Shown: positions 1 to 6,285 of the stretch, piece after piece
Numbering within the stretch: the first letter of the stretch is position 1
How the letters are laid out: each line of letters begins with the position of its first letter
Source: Methylotenera_A sp040387095
Lineage (GTDB): Bacteria; Pseudomonadota; Gammaproteobacteria; Burkholderiales; Methylophilaceae
DNA length: 7,763 bases
NCBI GenBank assembly: GCA_040387095.1
Contig: JAZKEJ010000123.1
Coordinates: 1-7,763 of the forward strand
Direction: 5' to 3'
The notes under the pieces: generated by a model
Seen by the model: the letters and a program-made list of their open reading frames with translations, nothing else
What the model was told of the DNA's origin: nothing
The model's database searches: none
Program-made: the position numbers and the translations under genes

Positions 1-1912
1 TGTGGGCCCTTGGCAAATCCCGGTAAGTGATGTCGCCGTCACTTTGGCGGGTTACGAAACCAACGCCGGTGAAGCCTTTGCCATTGGCGAACGCGCACCA
101 TTGGCTTTGATTGATGCGCCAGCATCTGGTCGCATGGCGATTGGCGAAGCAATTACCAATATTGCCGCTGCGCAGATTGATAGCCTAGCCAACCTAAAAC
201 TATCTGCCAATTGGATGGCGCCTGCCGGGCATGCGGGTGAAGATGCGGCGCTTTTCGCCACCGTCAAGGCAGTGGGCATGGAACTATGCCCTGCACTGGG
301 TATCAGCATCCCTGTCGGTAAAGATTCCATGAGTATGAAAACGGTTTGGGAAGACGGCGACACGAAAAAAACCGTTACCTCGCCTATTTCACTGGTGGTA
401 ACCGCTTTTGCCAATATCATGGATGCACGCAAAACCTTAACACCACAATTACGTACTGATTTGGGCGAAACTAAGCTAATCTTAATTGACTTAGGTAACG
501 GCAAAAACCGTATGGGTGGCAGTAGTTTGGGCCAAGTGTATGGTCAACTGGGCGATATTGCGCCTGATGTGGATAACCCTGCACAAATAAAAGAGTTTTT
601 TGCAGCGATTCAGCAATTGAATGCCGAAAACAAACTGCTGGCGTACCATGACCGTAGCGATGGCGGCTTATTTTCAACATTAGTTGAAATGGCTTTTGCC
701 GGACATTGCGGCTTGGATATCGATATAGCTGAAGCATCATCGACTAACAAAACTGGCGATTTGGCAAGCATACTATTTAATGAAGAATTAGGCGCGGTGA
801 TTCAAGTACGTGCTGCAGATGCAGACAGCATTTTAAATCAACTAAAAGCCTCGTTAAGTGCGCATCAAATTGGCACAGTGACTAATCAAAACCAAATCAA
901 TATCACGCAAAATGACCAAGCTGTTTTTGCTGACAGTCGCATCAATCTGCATCGTATGTGGTCTGAAACGACCTATCATATGCAGTCATTACGCGACAAC
1001 CCGGCATGTGCACAACAAGAATACGACCGCATATTAAACGAAGCAGATACTGGCTTAAACACCCACTTAACCTTTGATTTGAATGAAAATATTGCCGCCC
1101 CTTACATTAATAAAGGCGTTCGCCCAAAAATGGCGATTCTGCGTGAGCAAGGTGTGAATGGTCAGGTAGAAATGGCTGCAGCATTTGATCGCGCAGGTTT
1201 TACCAGTGTCGATGTACATATGAGTGACGTGATCAGCGGTCGTGTGTCATTAAAAGATTTTGCCGGTTTGGTTGCCTGTGGCGGTTTTAGTTATGGCGAT
1301 GTACTTGGTGCGGGTGAAGGCTGGGCGAAATCGATTCTATTCAATAACCGTGCTAACGATGAATTCAGTGCGTTTTTTAATCGCAACGATTCGTTTGCGC
1401 TTGGTGTATGCAACGGTTGCCAGATGATGAGCAACTTACATAGCATTATTCCTGGCTCTGAACATTGGCCGCATTTTGTTAAAAATAAATCAGAACAGTT
1501 TGAAGCGCGTGTGGCGATGGTAGAAGTGCTAGAGTCGCCTTCAATTTTCTTTAACGGCATGACTGGCAGCCGCATGCCGATTGCCGTTGCGCATGGTGAA
1601 GGCTTTGCGGAATTTTCTGCAACAAGTGCTGTCCACTCTGTGCTGGATAAAAAGTTGGTGACAATGCGTTTTATTGACAACGCGACGGATTTAAATAACA
1701 AGTCAACGCCAACCGAAACATATCCGTTTAATCCTAACGGTTCGCCGCAAGGGATTACAGGCTTAACTACCTCAGATGGACGCTTCAGCATTATGATGCC
1801 GCATCCTGAAAGGGTATTTAGAGCGGTTCAGCATTCATGGCATCCTGATGATTGGTTAGAAGATGGGCCTTGGATGCGAATGTTCCGAAATGCCAGAAAA
1901 TACGTAGATTAA
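1..1912 (+). CDS. purL: Phosphoribosylformylglycinamidine synthase (FGAM synthase), C-terminal half, 5' truncated
   Basis: The enzyme catalyses the fourth step of de novo purine synthesis in the cytoplasm, converting FGAR, glutamine and ATP to FGAM. The visible 636 residues are about half of the usual ~1,300 of the large single-chain form; the true start lies left of the window, and the GTG at position 2 is an internal valine codon. In order there is the second AIRS/PurM-like synthetase half, with GKDSMSMK (visible residues 106-113) and HDRSDGG (216-222). A class I glutamine amidotransferase domain follows from about residue 374. Its catalytic Cys is C470 in GVCNGCQMM (codon at 1409), and the His/Glu of the triad are H601 and E603 in PHPERVF. 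The C-terminus (GPWMRMFRNARK) matches what I recall of E. coli PurL almost residue for residue. No frameshift or missing key residue is visible. It is a housekeeping gene and probably not functionally tied to the genes downstream. Confidence 0.98.
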   Translation, partial: VGPWQIPVSDVAVTLAGYETNAGEAFAIGERAPLALIDAPASGRMAIGEAITNIAAAQIDSLANLKLSANWMAPAGHAGEDAALFATVKAVGMELCPALGISIPVGKDSMSMKTVWEDGDTKKTVTSPISLVVTAFANIMDARKTLTPQLRTDLGETKLILIDLGNGKNRMGGSSLGQVYGQLGDIAPDVDNPAQIKEFFAAIQQLNAENKLLAYHDRSDGGLFSTLVEMAFAGHCGLDIDIAEASSTNKTGDLASILFNEELGAVIQVRAADADSILNQLKASLSAHQIGTVTNQNQINITQNDQAVFADSRINLHRMWSETTYHMQSLRDNPACAQQEYDRILNEADTGLNTHLTFDLNENIAAPYINKGVRPKMAILREQGVNGQVEMAAAFDRAGFTSVDVHMSDVISGRVSLKDFAGLVACGGFSYGDVLGAGEGWAKSILFNNRANDEFSAFFNRNDSFALGVCNGCQMMSNLHSIIPGSEHWPHFVKNKSEQFEARVAMVEVLESPSIFFNGMTGSRMPIAVAHGEGFAEFSATSAVHSVLDKKLVTMRFIDNATDLNNKSTPTETYPFNPNGSPQGITGLTTSDGRFSIMMPHPERVFRAVQHSWHPDDWLEDGPWMRMFRNARKYVD

Positions 1913-1947
1913 TACGCATATTTTAATGGTATGGTTTAGGTGTAATG

Positions 1948-1970
1948 ACTAATTCACGTTAGTTTTATTT
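1948..1970 (+). terminator. Possible weak intrinsic terminator after purL
   Basis: A short inverted repeat, ACTAA (1948-1952) and TTAGT (1959-1963), encloses a 6-base loop and is followed by the T-rich stretch TTTATTT. It lies 36 bases after the purL stop, where a terminator would be expected. The stem has only five pairs with one G-C, so it is weak. No stronger hairpin was seen in the 107-base gap between purL and the next start. Confidence 0.25.
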
Positions 1971-2019
1971 TAAATGGCATTTTGCTTAACAAAAATTTTA
2001 TAGGTTGGAGAAAACGAGA

Positions 2020-2511
2020 ATGATCAAATTAAAAGCATTTTTTGCAGTTTTAGCATTAAGTTTATCAATGCACGCATTCGCAATGACGGATGATGAATCA
2101 GTTGAATTATCTGATGCTATTGGTAAAGGCGATATGAAAGTTGTTAAAAAATATGTCGCTAAAGACCCAAGTGTGGTTAATGCAAAATTCTTTGCATGGT
2201 CGCCAATCCAAATGGCCGCGACTAAAGGCCAGTTAGAAATGGTCAAATACCTTAAAGAAAAAGGTGCCGATATTAATTATGTTCACCCAGCTACAAAAAT
2301 GACAGCATTCCACTTAGCGGCTTTTGATAACTACGATAAAGTAGTGACTTATCTTGCAGAAAGCGGTGCGGACATCAATAAAAAAATGAAAGGTGATATG
2401 TCAATTCTGCGTGTGATGAAAGGCGAAGGTGAACGCGGTGAAAACATGGTTAAATTATTGACATCACTCGGCGTTAAAGATGATGGCTGTCAAGATGAAA
2501 AATGTTTCTAA
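2020..2511 (+). CDS. Exported ankyrin-repeat protein
   Basis: A 163-residue protein with an N-terminal signal peptide (MIKLK, a hydrophobic stretch, then a likely cleavage after HAFA at about residue 21), so it should be periplasmic. The mature part has about three ankyrin-type repeats. The clearest are at residues 60-87 (SPIQMAATKGQLEMVKYL then GADIN) and 95-120 (AFHLAA, then VVTYLAESGADIN), with a degenerate helix pair before (about 27-50) and after (125-150). Ankyrin repeats bind other proteins, so a scaffold or protective role is more likely than catalysis. Two cysteines near the C-terminus (C157, C162) could form a disulfide. The ATG at 2020 is chosen over an in-frame TTG at 2005 because GGAG (2007-2010) sits 9 bases upstream and because this start gives a clean signal peptide. 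Small periplasmic ankyrin proteins such as Pseudomonas AnkB help haem enzymes (catalase) reach full activity. The neighbouring cytochrome makes a similar role imaginable, but it is unproven. Confidence 0.88.
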   Translation: MIKLKAFFAVLALSLSMHAFAMTDDESVELSDAIGKGDMKVVKKYVAKDPSVVNAKFFAWSPIQMAATKGQLEMVKYLKEKGADINYVHPATKMTAFHLAAFDNYDKVVTYLAESGADINKKMKGDMSILRVMKGEGERGENMVKLLTSLGVKDDGCQDEKCF

Positions 2512-2529
2512 TGATGTCGATTTTTGCAA

Positions 2530-2545
2530 AGTGATTTAAGTCACA
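2530..2545. promoter_or_regulatory. CRP/FNR-family activator site
   Basis: AGTGATTTAAGTCACA matches the CRP consensus TGTGA-N6-TCACA at 9 of 10 positions and is a near-perfect palindrome (GTGA-n-TTAA-n-TCAC). It fits the FNR consensus TTGAT-N4-ATCAA less well (7 of 10). Flanking TGC (2525-2527) and GCA (2548-2550) extend the symmetry. Its centre, 2537.5, is about 41.5 bases before the start site predicted from the -10 box at 2567-2572. That is the classic class II activator position for this regulator family. The downstream gene is the cytochrome c. Confidence 0.55.
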
Positions 2546-2558
2546 ACGCAAATGCGTT
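2545..2558. promoter_or_regulatory. Perfect palindrome AACGCA-AA-TGCGTT, possible second operator
   Basis: Six-base arms with a two-base centre are perfectly symmetrical. The element starts at the last base of the CRP/FNR-like site and covers the place where the -35 box would be. A protein bound here would affect RNA polymerase access, so it may be a second operator. I do not recognise the regulator. Confidence 0.3.
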
Positions 2559-2566
2559 AATCTGTT

Positions 2567-2572
2567 TAGAAT
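2567..2572 (+). promoter_or_regulatory. Candidate -10 box for the cytochrome/flavoprotein operon
   Basis: TAGAAT differs from the TATAAT consensus at one position and would start transcription near 2579, 24 bases before the cytochrome start codon. At 17-base spacing the -35 position reads CAACGC, which is very poor. This is typical of promoters that depend on an activator. Confidence 0.4.
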
Positions 2573-2602
2573 AGTGTTTTTAATTAAAACAACGAACACT
2601 AA

Positions 2603-2995
2603 ATGATTAACAACAAATTAGTTTCAGGTTTTATTCTTATATCCTCAGTGGCTTTGTCTATCTCAGGCGTTGCCGCTGAGGATATTGTTTTACCCTCCTC
2701 CGCATTACACATTCGCACACTGGCGGCTTCATGTGCATCCTGTCATGGCAGCAACGGTAATGCCGTCAAAAATAATGGAATAAGCAATGCCGTATTAGCC
2801 GGCATGGATAAAAATTATTTTTTAGCGCAAATGCTGGCTTTTAAAAATGGTGACAGACCCGCGACTGTGATGCATCGGCATGCCAAAGGTTTACAGGTTG
2901 ACGAAATTAATCAGTTAGCCGAGTTTTTTAACACGCAAAAAGCTACTCCAGCTATTAGCCCTAAAACGCAGAGATTAAAGGCTGATCATGATTAA
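2603..2995 (+). CDS. Periplasmic monohaem cytochrome c, likely cytochrome subunit of flavocytochrome c (FccA/SoxF-partner type)
   Basis: A 130-residue class I cytochrome c. It has a signal peptide (about residues 1-25, cleavage after GVAA), one haem-binding CASCH motif (residues 44-48, H48 proximal ligand) and a likely distal ligand M90 in RPATVMHRHAKGL. That block is typical of cytochromes paired with flavocytochrome c sulfide dehydrogenases. Family role: accepts electrons from the FAD of the flavoprotein and passes them to other cytochromes or an oxidase. Only one haem motif is present, whereas the Allochromatium subunit is dihaem; monohaem partners also exist. It is the first gene of the run and its stop overlaps the flavoprotein start by 8 bases, suggesting translational coupling. 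No clear Shine-Dalgarno precedes the ATG (AACGAACACTAA), but no better start gives an intact signal peptide. The haem protein assignment is firm; the FccA role rests on the partner gene. Confidence 0.92.
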   Translation: MINNKLVSGFILISSVALSISGVAAEDIVLPSSALHIRTLAASCASCHGSNGNAVKNNGISNAVLAGMDKNYFLAQMLAFKNGDRPATVMHRHAKGLQVDEINQLAEFFNTQKATPAISPKTQRLKADHD

Positions 2996-4295
2996 CGCTA
3001 AAAATACTGCTAAAACCAATAAAAGCCGGCGTGGTTTTATTAAGGGGGTTACAACAACTGGAATTTTAGTAGTCAGCCAATCGTTAATTAGCGCTTGTAC
3101 GCCTAGAAATATCACAAAAAAATCAGGTCGAGTGGTTGTCATTGGTGGCGGATATGCAGGCACAACCGCTGCCAAATACATCCGCATGTGGAGCGCAAAT
3201 AGCATTGAAGTCGTCGTCATTGAAAAGTCTAATCAATTTGTATCTTGCCCTGTTAGTAATTTGGTTTTAGGTGGTAGTAAAAAAATAGATGAGCTGACTT
3301 TTGGGTACGATTTGATTCAAAAAAACCATGGCGTACAGTGGATAAGCGACGAAGTGACGGCGATAGACGCAAGCAATAAAAAAGTGACGATGAAACGTGG
3401 TGAAATTACTTATGACCGTTTAATTATTGCGCCCGGCATTGATCTTATTTATGACACTTTGCCCAATTTACAATCAGCAGAAGCCCAAAAAAAAATTCCA
3501 CACGCATGGAAAGCAGGCTGGCAAACAGTTAACTTACGCCAACAATTAGAAAGCATGCCCAATGGCGGCGCGTTTGTAATGAGCGTGCCGAAAGCGCCCT
3601 ACCGCTGCCCGCCTGGCCCATATGAACGCGCCTGTCAGGTAGCGAGTTATTTTAAAAAACATAAGCCGAGTAGCAAAGTAATCGTACTGGATGCCAACCC
3701 AGAAATTACTTCAAAAAAAGGTTTGTTTAGTAAAGTTTTTGCTGAAAACTATGCAGGCATTATTGATTATCGTCCAAACAACGTTGTACTAGAAGTTGAT
3801 ATCAACCGTAAAATAGTTAAAACAGATTTTGAAACTGTTACTGCAGATGTGCTTAATATTATTCCGCCGCAGCGTGCAGGAAAACCTGCGCAAATGGCTG
3901 GTTTAAATAATATTGACAAGCGCTGGTGCGAAGTGGATTTTTTAACTTATGAATCTAAATTAGCACCTGATATTCATGTGATTGGCGATTCAGTTTCAGC
4001 AGCTTTGCCAAAATCAGCGCATATGGCAACCAGCCAAGCGCGCGTATGTGCCAGTGCCATTGTAGAATTAATGCAACATCGTAAGCCAGACCCTAATCCA
4101 GTGTTTTCCAATACTTGTTACAGCTACATAGATGCGAAACAGGCAATGCACGTTGCCCACGTTTATCGCTATGACGAAACCAAAAAAATCATGCTTGCAG
4201 CCGAAGGCGGTGGTGTATCGGCTAATCCATCGAAATTGGAAGGTCAATATGCCAACGCATGGGCAGTCAATATCTGGTCAGATGTGTTAACTTAA
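2988..4295 (+). CDS. fccB: Flavocytochrome c sulfide dehydrogenase-type flavoprotein subunit (FccB-like), Tat-exported
   Basis: A 435-residue FAD-dependent pyridine-nucleotide-disulfide oxidoreductase-fold protein. Family members oxidise sulfide in the periplasm to sulfur or polysulfide and pass electrons to a c-type cytochrome. A twin-arginine signal (SRRGFIK, residues 13-19) is followed by a hydrophobic stretch. The FAD-binding Rossmann motif VVVIGGGYAGTTAAKYI is at residues 49-65. C87 (SCPVSN) aligns with the Cys that covalently links FAD in Allochromatium FccB. C207 (YRCPPGPYERA) and C377 (NTCYS) align with its redox disulfide, and IPPQRAGKPAQMAGL (292-306) and HVIGD (330-334) are conserved blocks. 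All catalytic cysteines are therefore present. Oddity: ISAC (34-37) at the end of the signal fits a lipobox, so the protein might be a lipoprotein with C37 lipidated. AAAGG lies about 7 bases before the ATG. It forms a pair with the upstream cytochrome. Specificity for sulfide is known for the family and not shown here. Confidence 0.9.
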   Translation: MINAKNTAKTNKSRRGFIKGVTTTGILVVSQSLISACTPRNITKKSGRVVVIGGGYAGTTAAKYIRMWSANSIEVVVIEKSNQFVSCPVSNLVLGGSKKIDELTFGYDLIQKNHGVQWISDEVTAIDASNKKVTMKRGEITYDRLIIAPGIDLIYDTLPNLQSAEAQKKIPHAWKAGWQTVNLRQQLESMPNGGAFVMSVPKAPYRCPPGPYERACQVASYFKKHKPSSKVIVLDANPEITSKKGLFSKVFAENYAGIIDYRPNNVVLEVDINRKIVKTDFETVTADVLNIIPPQRAGKPAQMAGLNNIDKRWCEVDFLTYESKLAPDIHVIGDSVSAALPKSAHMATSQARVCASAIVELMQHRKPDPNPVFSNTCYSYIDAKQAMHVAHVYRYDETKKIMLAAEGGGVSANPSKLEGQYANAWAVNIWSDVLT

Positions 4296-4338
4296 AGCAG
4301 GTTAATTTAATCTTTTATATTTGTAGGTGGTTAATCTT

Positions 4339-5586
4339 ATGTTAAGTGCTTTTTTTCACAAACTCGGTTTGTATTTATCATTTACTTTATGTCAAGTGAC
4401 CAACTTTGGCTGCGCATATGGCGCCGAATCGGTTGAGCCGCCTAGCAATTTGCAGCTTAAATTACCGTCCGGTTTTCATATAAATATATTTGCTAAACTT
4501 GCCGAAAACTATGGTCAACCACGTATGCTGGCGGTTGATAAGCAAGGTCGTTTATATGCGGCTTTAGCCAGCACCAATCAAGTTGTGATGTTGCCAGATA
4601 GCAATAAAGACGGCGTGGCTGAAACCCCGATTGTCATCGCCAATAATTTAAATTCGCCAAATAGTTTGGTTTTAATCGATGACATGATGCTAATCGCCAA
4701 TCAAGATGGCGTGGTTAAATTAACAAAAAGTGCTGAAAAATGGTCAAAACCGCAACCTTTTATCAGCAATTTAGCCTTTGGCCATCACACGCAGAAAACC
4801 ATCAAATTTGGGCCAGATAATCATCTTTATATCAACATTGGCTCTAGCTGTAATGTTTGTGTTGAAAGCGACCCAACGCGTGCAACTATCCAGCGTTACA
4901 CGCTTGAAGGAAAACCGGCTGGTAGCTTGGTCACGTTAGGCAGACATGCTGCCGACCCGACATGGGCAAAAGGCTTGCGCAACAGCCAGGGCTTTGCATG
5001 GCATCCTAAAACCGGGGCGATGTTTGCCACCAATAATGGCTCGGATATGCGTTCTGGCAGCAAGAATGGCAAAGTCAATGATGAGCTTCCGCCTGAGCAT
5101 TTAAATAAGATTGAGCCCGGCAAACACTACGGCTGGCCTTATTGCTGGGCTAATACTGACGATTTAAAAGCAACTGATTCAAAAGCAATGGTTCAAGACC
5201 CCAATTTCGTCGGAGAAGCCAATTTCTGCCAGAGCACTACCCCGCCTGCCATTACTTTTATTTCACATTCAACACCGATTGGTATTACTTTTTTAGATAA
5301 AACCAACTGGCCGGCAGAATATAAAAATGATGCGATTGTTGCCCTGCATGGTTCCTGGAATCGTCAGAAACCTAGTGGCTATAAACTCGTGCGGGTAAAG
5401 TTCAATAGTGACAAACCAACCGAAGTTACCGACTTTGCGACTGGCTGGCTAAATGCCGAACAAGAAAAAGGTAACCCCAACGTTTGGGGGCGGCCAATTG
5501 ATGCCATTGTTGGTGCAGACGGCGCATTGTATGTATCAGATGACCGCGCAGGTTACATCTATCGTATTACTCACAAACCAAATTAA
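4339..5586 (+). CDS. PQQ-dependent glucose/sorbosone dehydrogenase-like beta-propeller protein, exported
   Basis: A 415-residue protein of the GSDH type (soluble PQQ glucose dehydrogenase / L-sorbosone dehydrogenase family), which oxidise sugars or aldehydes in the periplasm using PQQ and calcium. A signal peptide spans about residues 1-29. H150 (GHHTQKTIKFGPD) lines up with the catalytic His144 of soluble glucose dehydrogenase, and R214 (GLRNSQGFAW) with its Arg228. Further family blocks are HYGWPYCW (263-270), STPIGITF (311-318), HGSWNRQKPSGYKLVRV (337-353) and the closing GADGALYVSDDRAGYIYRI (392-410). CNVC (171-174) is a CxxC typical of this subgroup, probably a disulfide; no His follows, so it is not a haem site. 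The ATG at 4339 is preferred over a GTG at 4327 because AGGTGG (4325-4330) sits 8 bases upstream of it and overlaps the GTG. The gap from the flavoprotein is 43 bases. The cytochrome is a plausible electron acceptor. Substrate unknown. Confidence 0.87.
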   Translation: MLSAFFHKLGLYLSFTLCQVTNFGCAYGAESVEPPSNLQLKLPSGFHINIFAKLAENYGQPRMLAVDKQGRLYAALASTNQVVMLPDSNKDGVAETPIVIANNLNSPNSLVLIDDMMLIANQDGVVKLTKSAEKWSKPQPFISNLAFGHHTQKTIKFGPDNHLYINIGSSCNVCVESDPTRATIQRYTLEGKPAGSLVTLGRHAADPTWAKGLRNSQGFAWHPKTGAMFATNNGSDMRSGSKNGKVNDELPPEHLNKIEPGKHYGWPYCWANTDDLKATDSKAMVQDPNFVGEANFCQSTTPPAITFISHSTPIGITFLDKTNWPAEYKNDAIVALHGSWNRQKPSGYKLVRVKFNSDKPTEVTDFATGWLNAEQEKGNPNVWGRPIDAIVGADGALYVSDDRAGYIYRITHKPN

Positions 5587-5616
5587 GTATTTAATTAACA
5601 ATTAATCAAGACCAAA

Positions 5617-6219
5617 ATGACTTTATATAAACTAACAAAAACGCTGATTTTCCTGCTGATGAGCTTATTCATTAGCAATGTTGCGATAGCAGCAAGCACC
5701 AAATTGCCGGGCAATATTGCCGTGCATATTGCTAAAATTCACTATCAACATCCTGTGCGTCTACTGCATCCTTATTTGGATGTGTGGCACATGAAAGGCC
5801 CACTGGCAGAAAAGGCTGCCTTAAAAACGCTAGAAAAACGGATTGAAACTGTTCAGTTATGCGCCGATAGTGATCGCGCGAATGTGGTTTTGTTGTTGGA
5901 ACCACATATGTTTTATAACCCACAACTGCGGGTGTTTCATGGTGAGATGATTGCCAGGGTATTTGTAAACACGATTGAATTGAAAGATTTAGAAAATCCG
6001 TTAATTACCGTCAAAAAACAGGCTCAACAGACTGGCGATCTGAGCATCAAACCTGATTTTTATATGGAAAAAGCTTATATTAAAGCCATAGATAAAGTCA
6101 TTAAAAAACTTGAAACCGATAAAACCTTTACCTCAGCTATTACCACCGCGCAAAAAGGTAATGCTAAATCCTTATGTGCGGCGTTGGACGATTTACCTGT
6201 CGCCAAAATTTACTATTAA
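5617..6219 (+). CDS. Exported protein of unknown function
   Basis: A 200-residue protein I do not recognise. A signal peptide is clear: TLYKLTKT, a hydrophobic core, and a likely cleavage at VAIA/A near residue 25. The mature part begins with a short strand-rich section rich in His (residues 35-58: HIAKIHYQHP, HPYLDVWH). A charged helix follows (63-80), then an alternating hydrophobic segment (88-121) suggesting strands, and a Lys-rich helical C-terminal part (145-170). Two cysteines, C82 and C187, are far apart and could pair after export. No haem, flavin or metal motif is evident, though the His cluster could bind metal. It lies 31 bases after the PQQ-type dehydrogenase stop and 66 before the next start, so it is probably co-transcribed with them. 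Its Shine-Dalgarno is weak (TCAAGACC). An accessory role for the flanking periplasmic enzymes is only inferred from position. Confidence 0.8.
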   Translation: MTLYKLTKTLIFLLMSLFISNVAIAASTKLPGNIAVHIAKIHYQHPVRLLHPYLDVWHMKGPLAEKAALKTLEKRIETVQLCADSDRANVVLLLEPHMFYNPQLRVFHGEMIARVFVNTIELKDLENPLITVKKQAQQTGDLSIKPDFYMEKAYIKAIDKVIKKLETDKTFTSAITTAQKGNAKSLCAALDDLPVAKIYY

Positions 6220-6285
6220 CACAGCTGACTACAAATTCAGTTAACCAACTTCAATCACCAAAAATCAATGAAAAGGCTATATATT

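Noticed and set aside
1291..1791. Long antisense reading frame within purL (also 52-504 and 471-740)
   Set aside because: They lie opposite a strongly conserved gene, have no ribosome-binding site and resemble no known protein.
2005..2019. TTG start for the ankyrin protein, five codons upstream
   Set aside because: It overlaps the GGAG ribosome-binding site of the ATG at 2020 and would add charged residues before a clean signal peptide.
4327..4338. GTG start for the PQQ-type dehydrogenase
   Set aside because: It overlaps the AGGTGG ribosome-binding site that is well spaced for the ATG at 4339.
4296..4338. Inverted repeat near the flavoprotein stop (TTAAC/GTTAA) as a terminator
   Set aside because: The stem has five pairs with one G-C, the loop is long and no T-run directly follows; read-through into the next gene is more likely.
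4849..4860. CNVC in the dehydrogenase-like protein as a haem c site
   Set aside because: The residue after the second Cys is Val, not His, so it is not CXXCH; it is a CxxC common in this subgroup.
6268..6285. ATG at 6268 for the SMP-30-like protein
   Set aside because: The AAAAGG at 6271-6276 lies downstream of it and serves the ATG at 6286, which starts a normal signal peptide.
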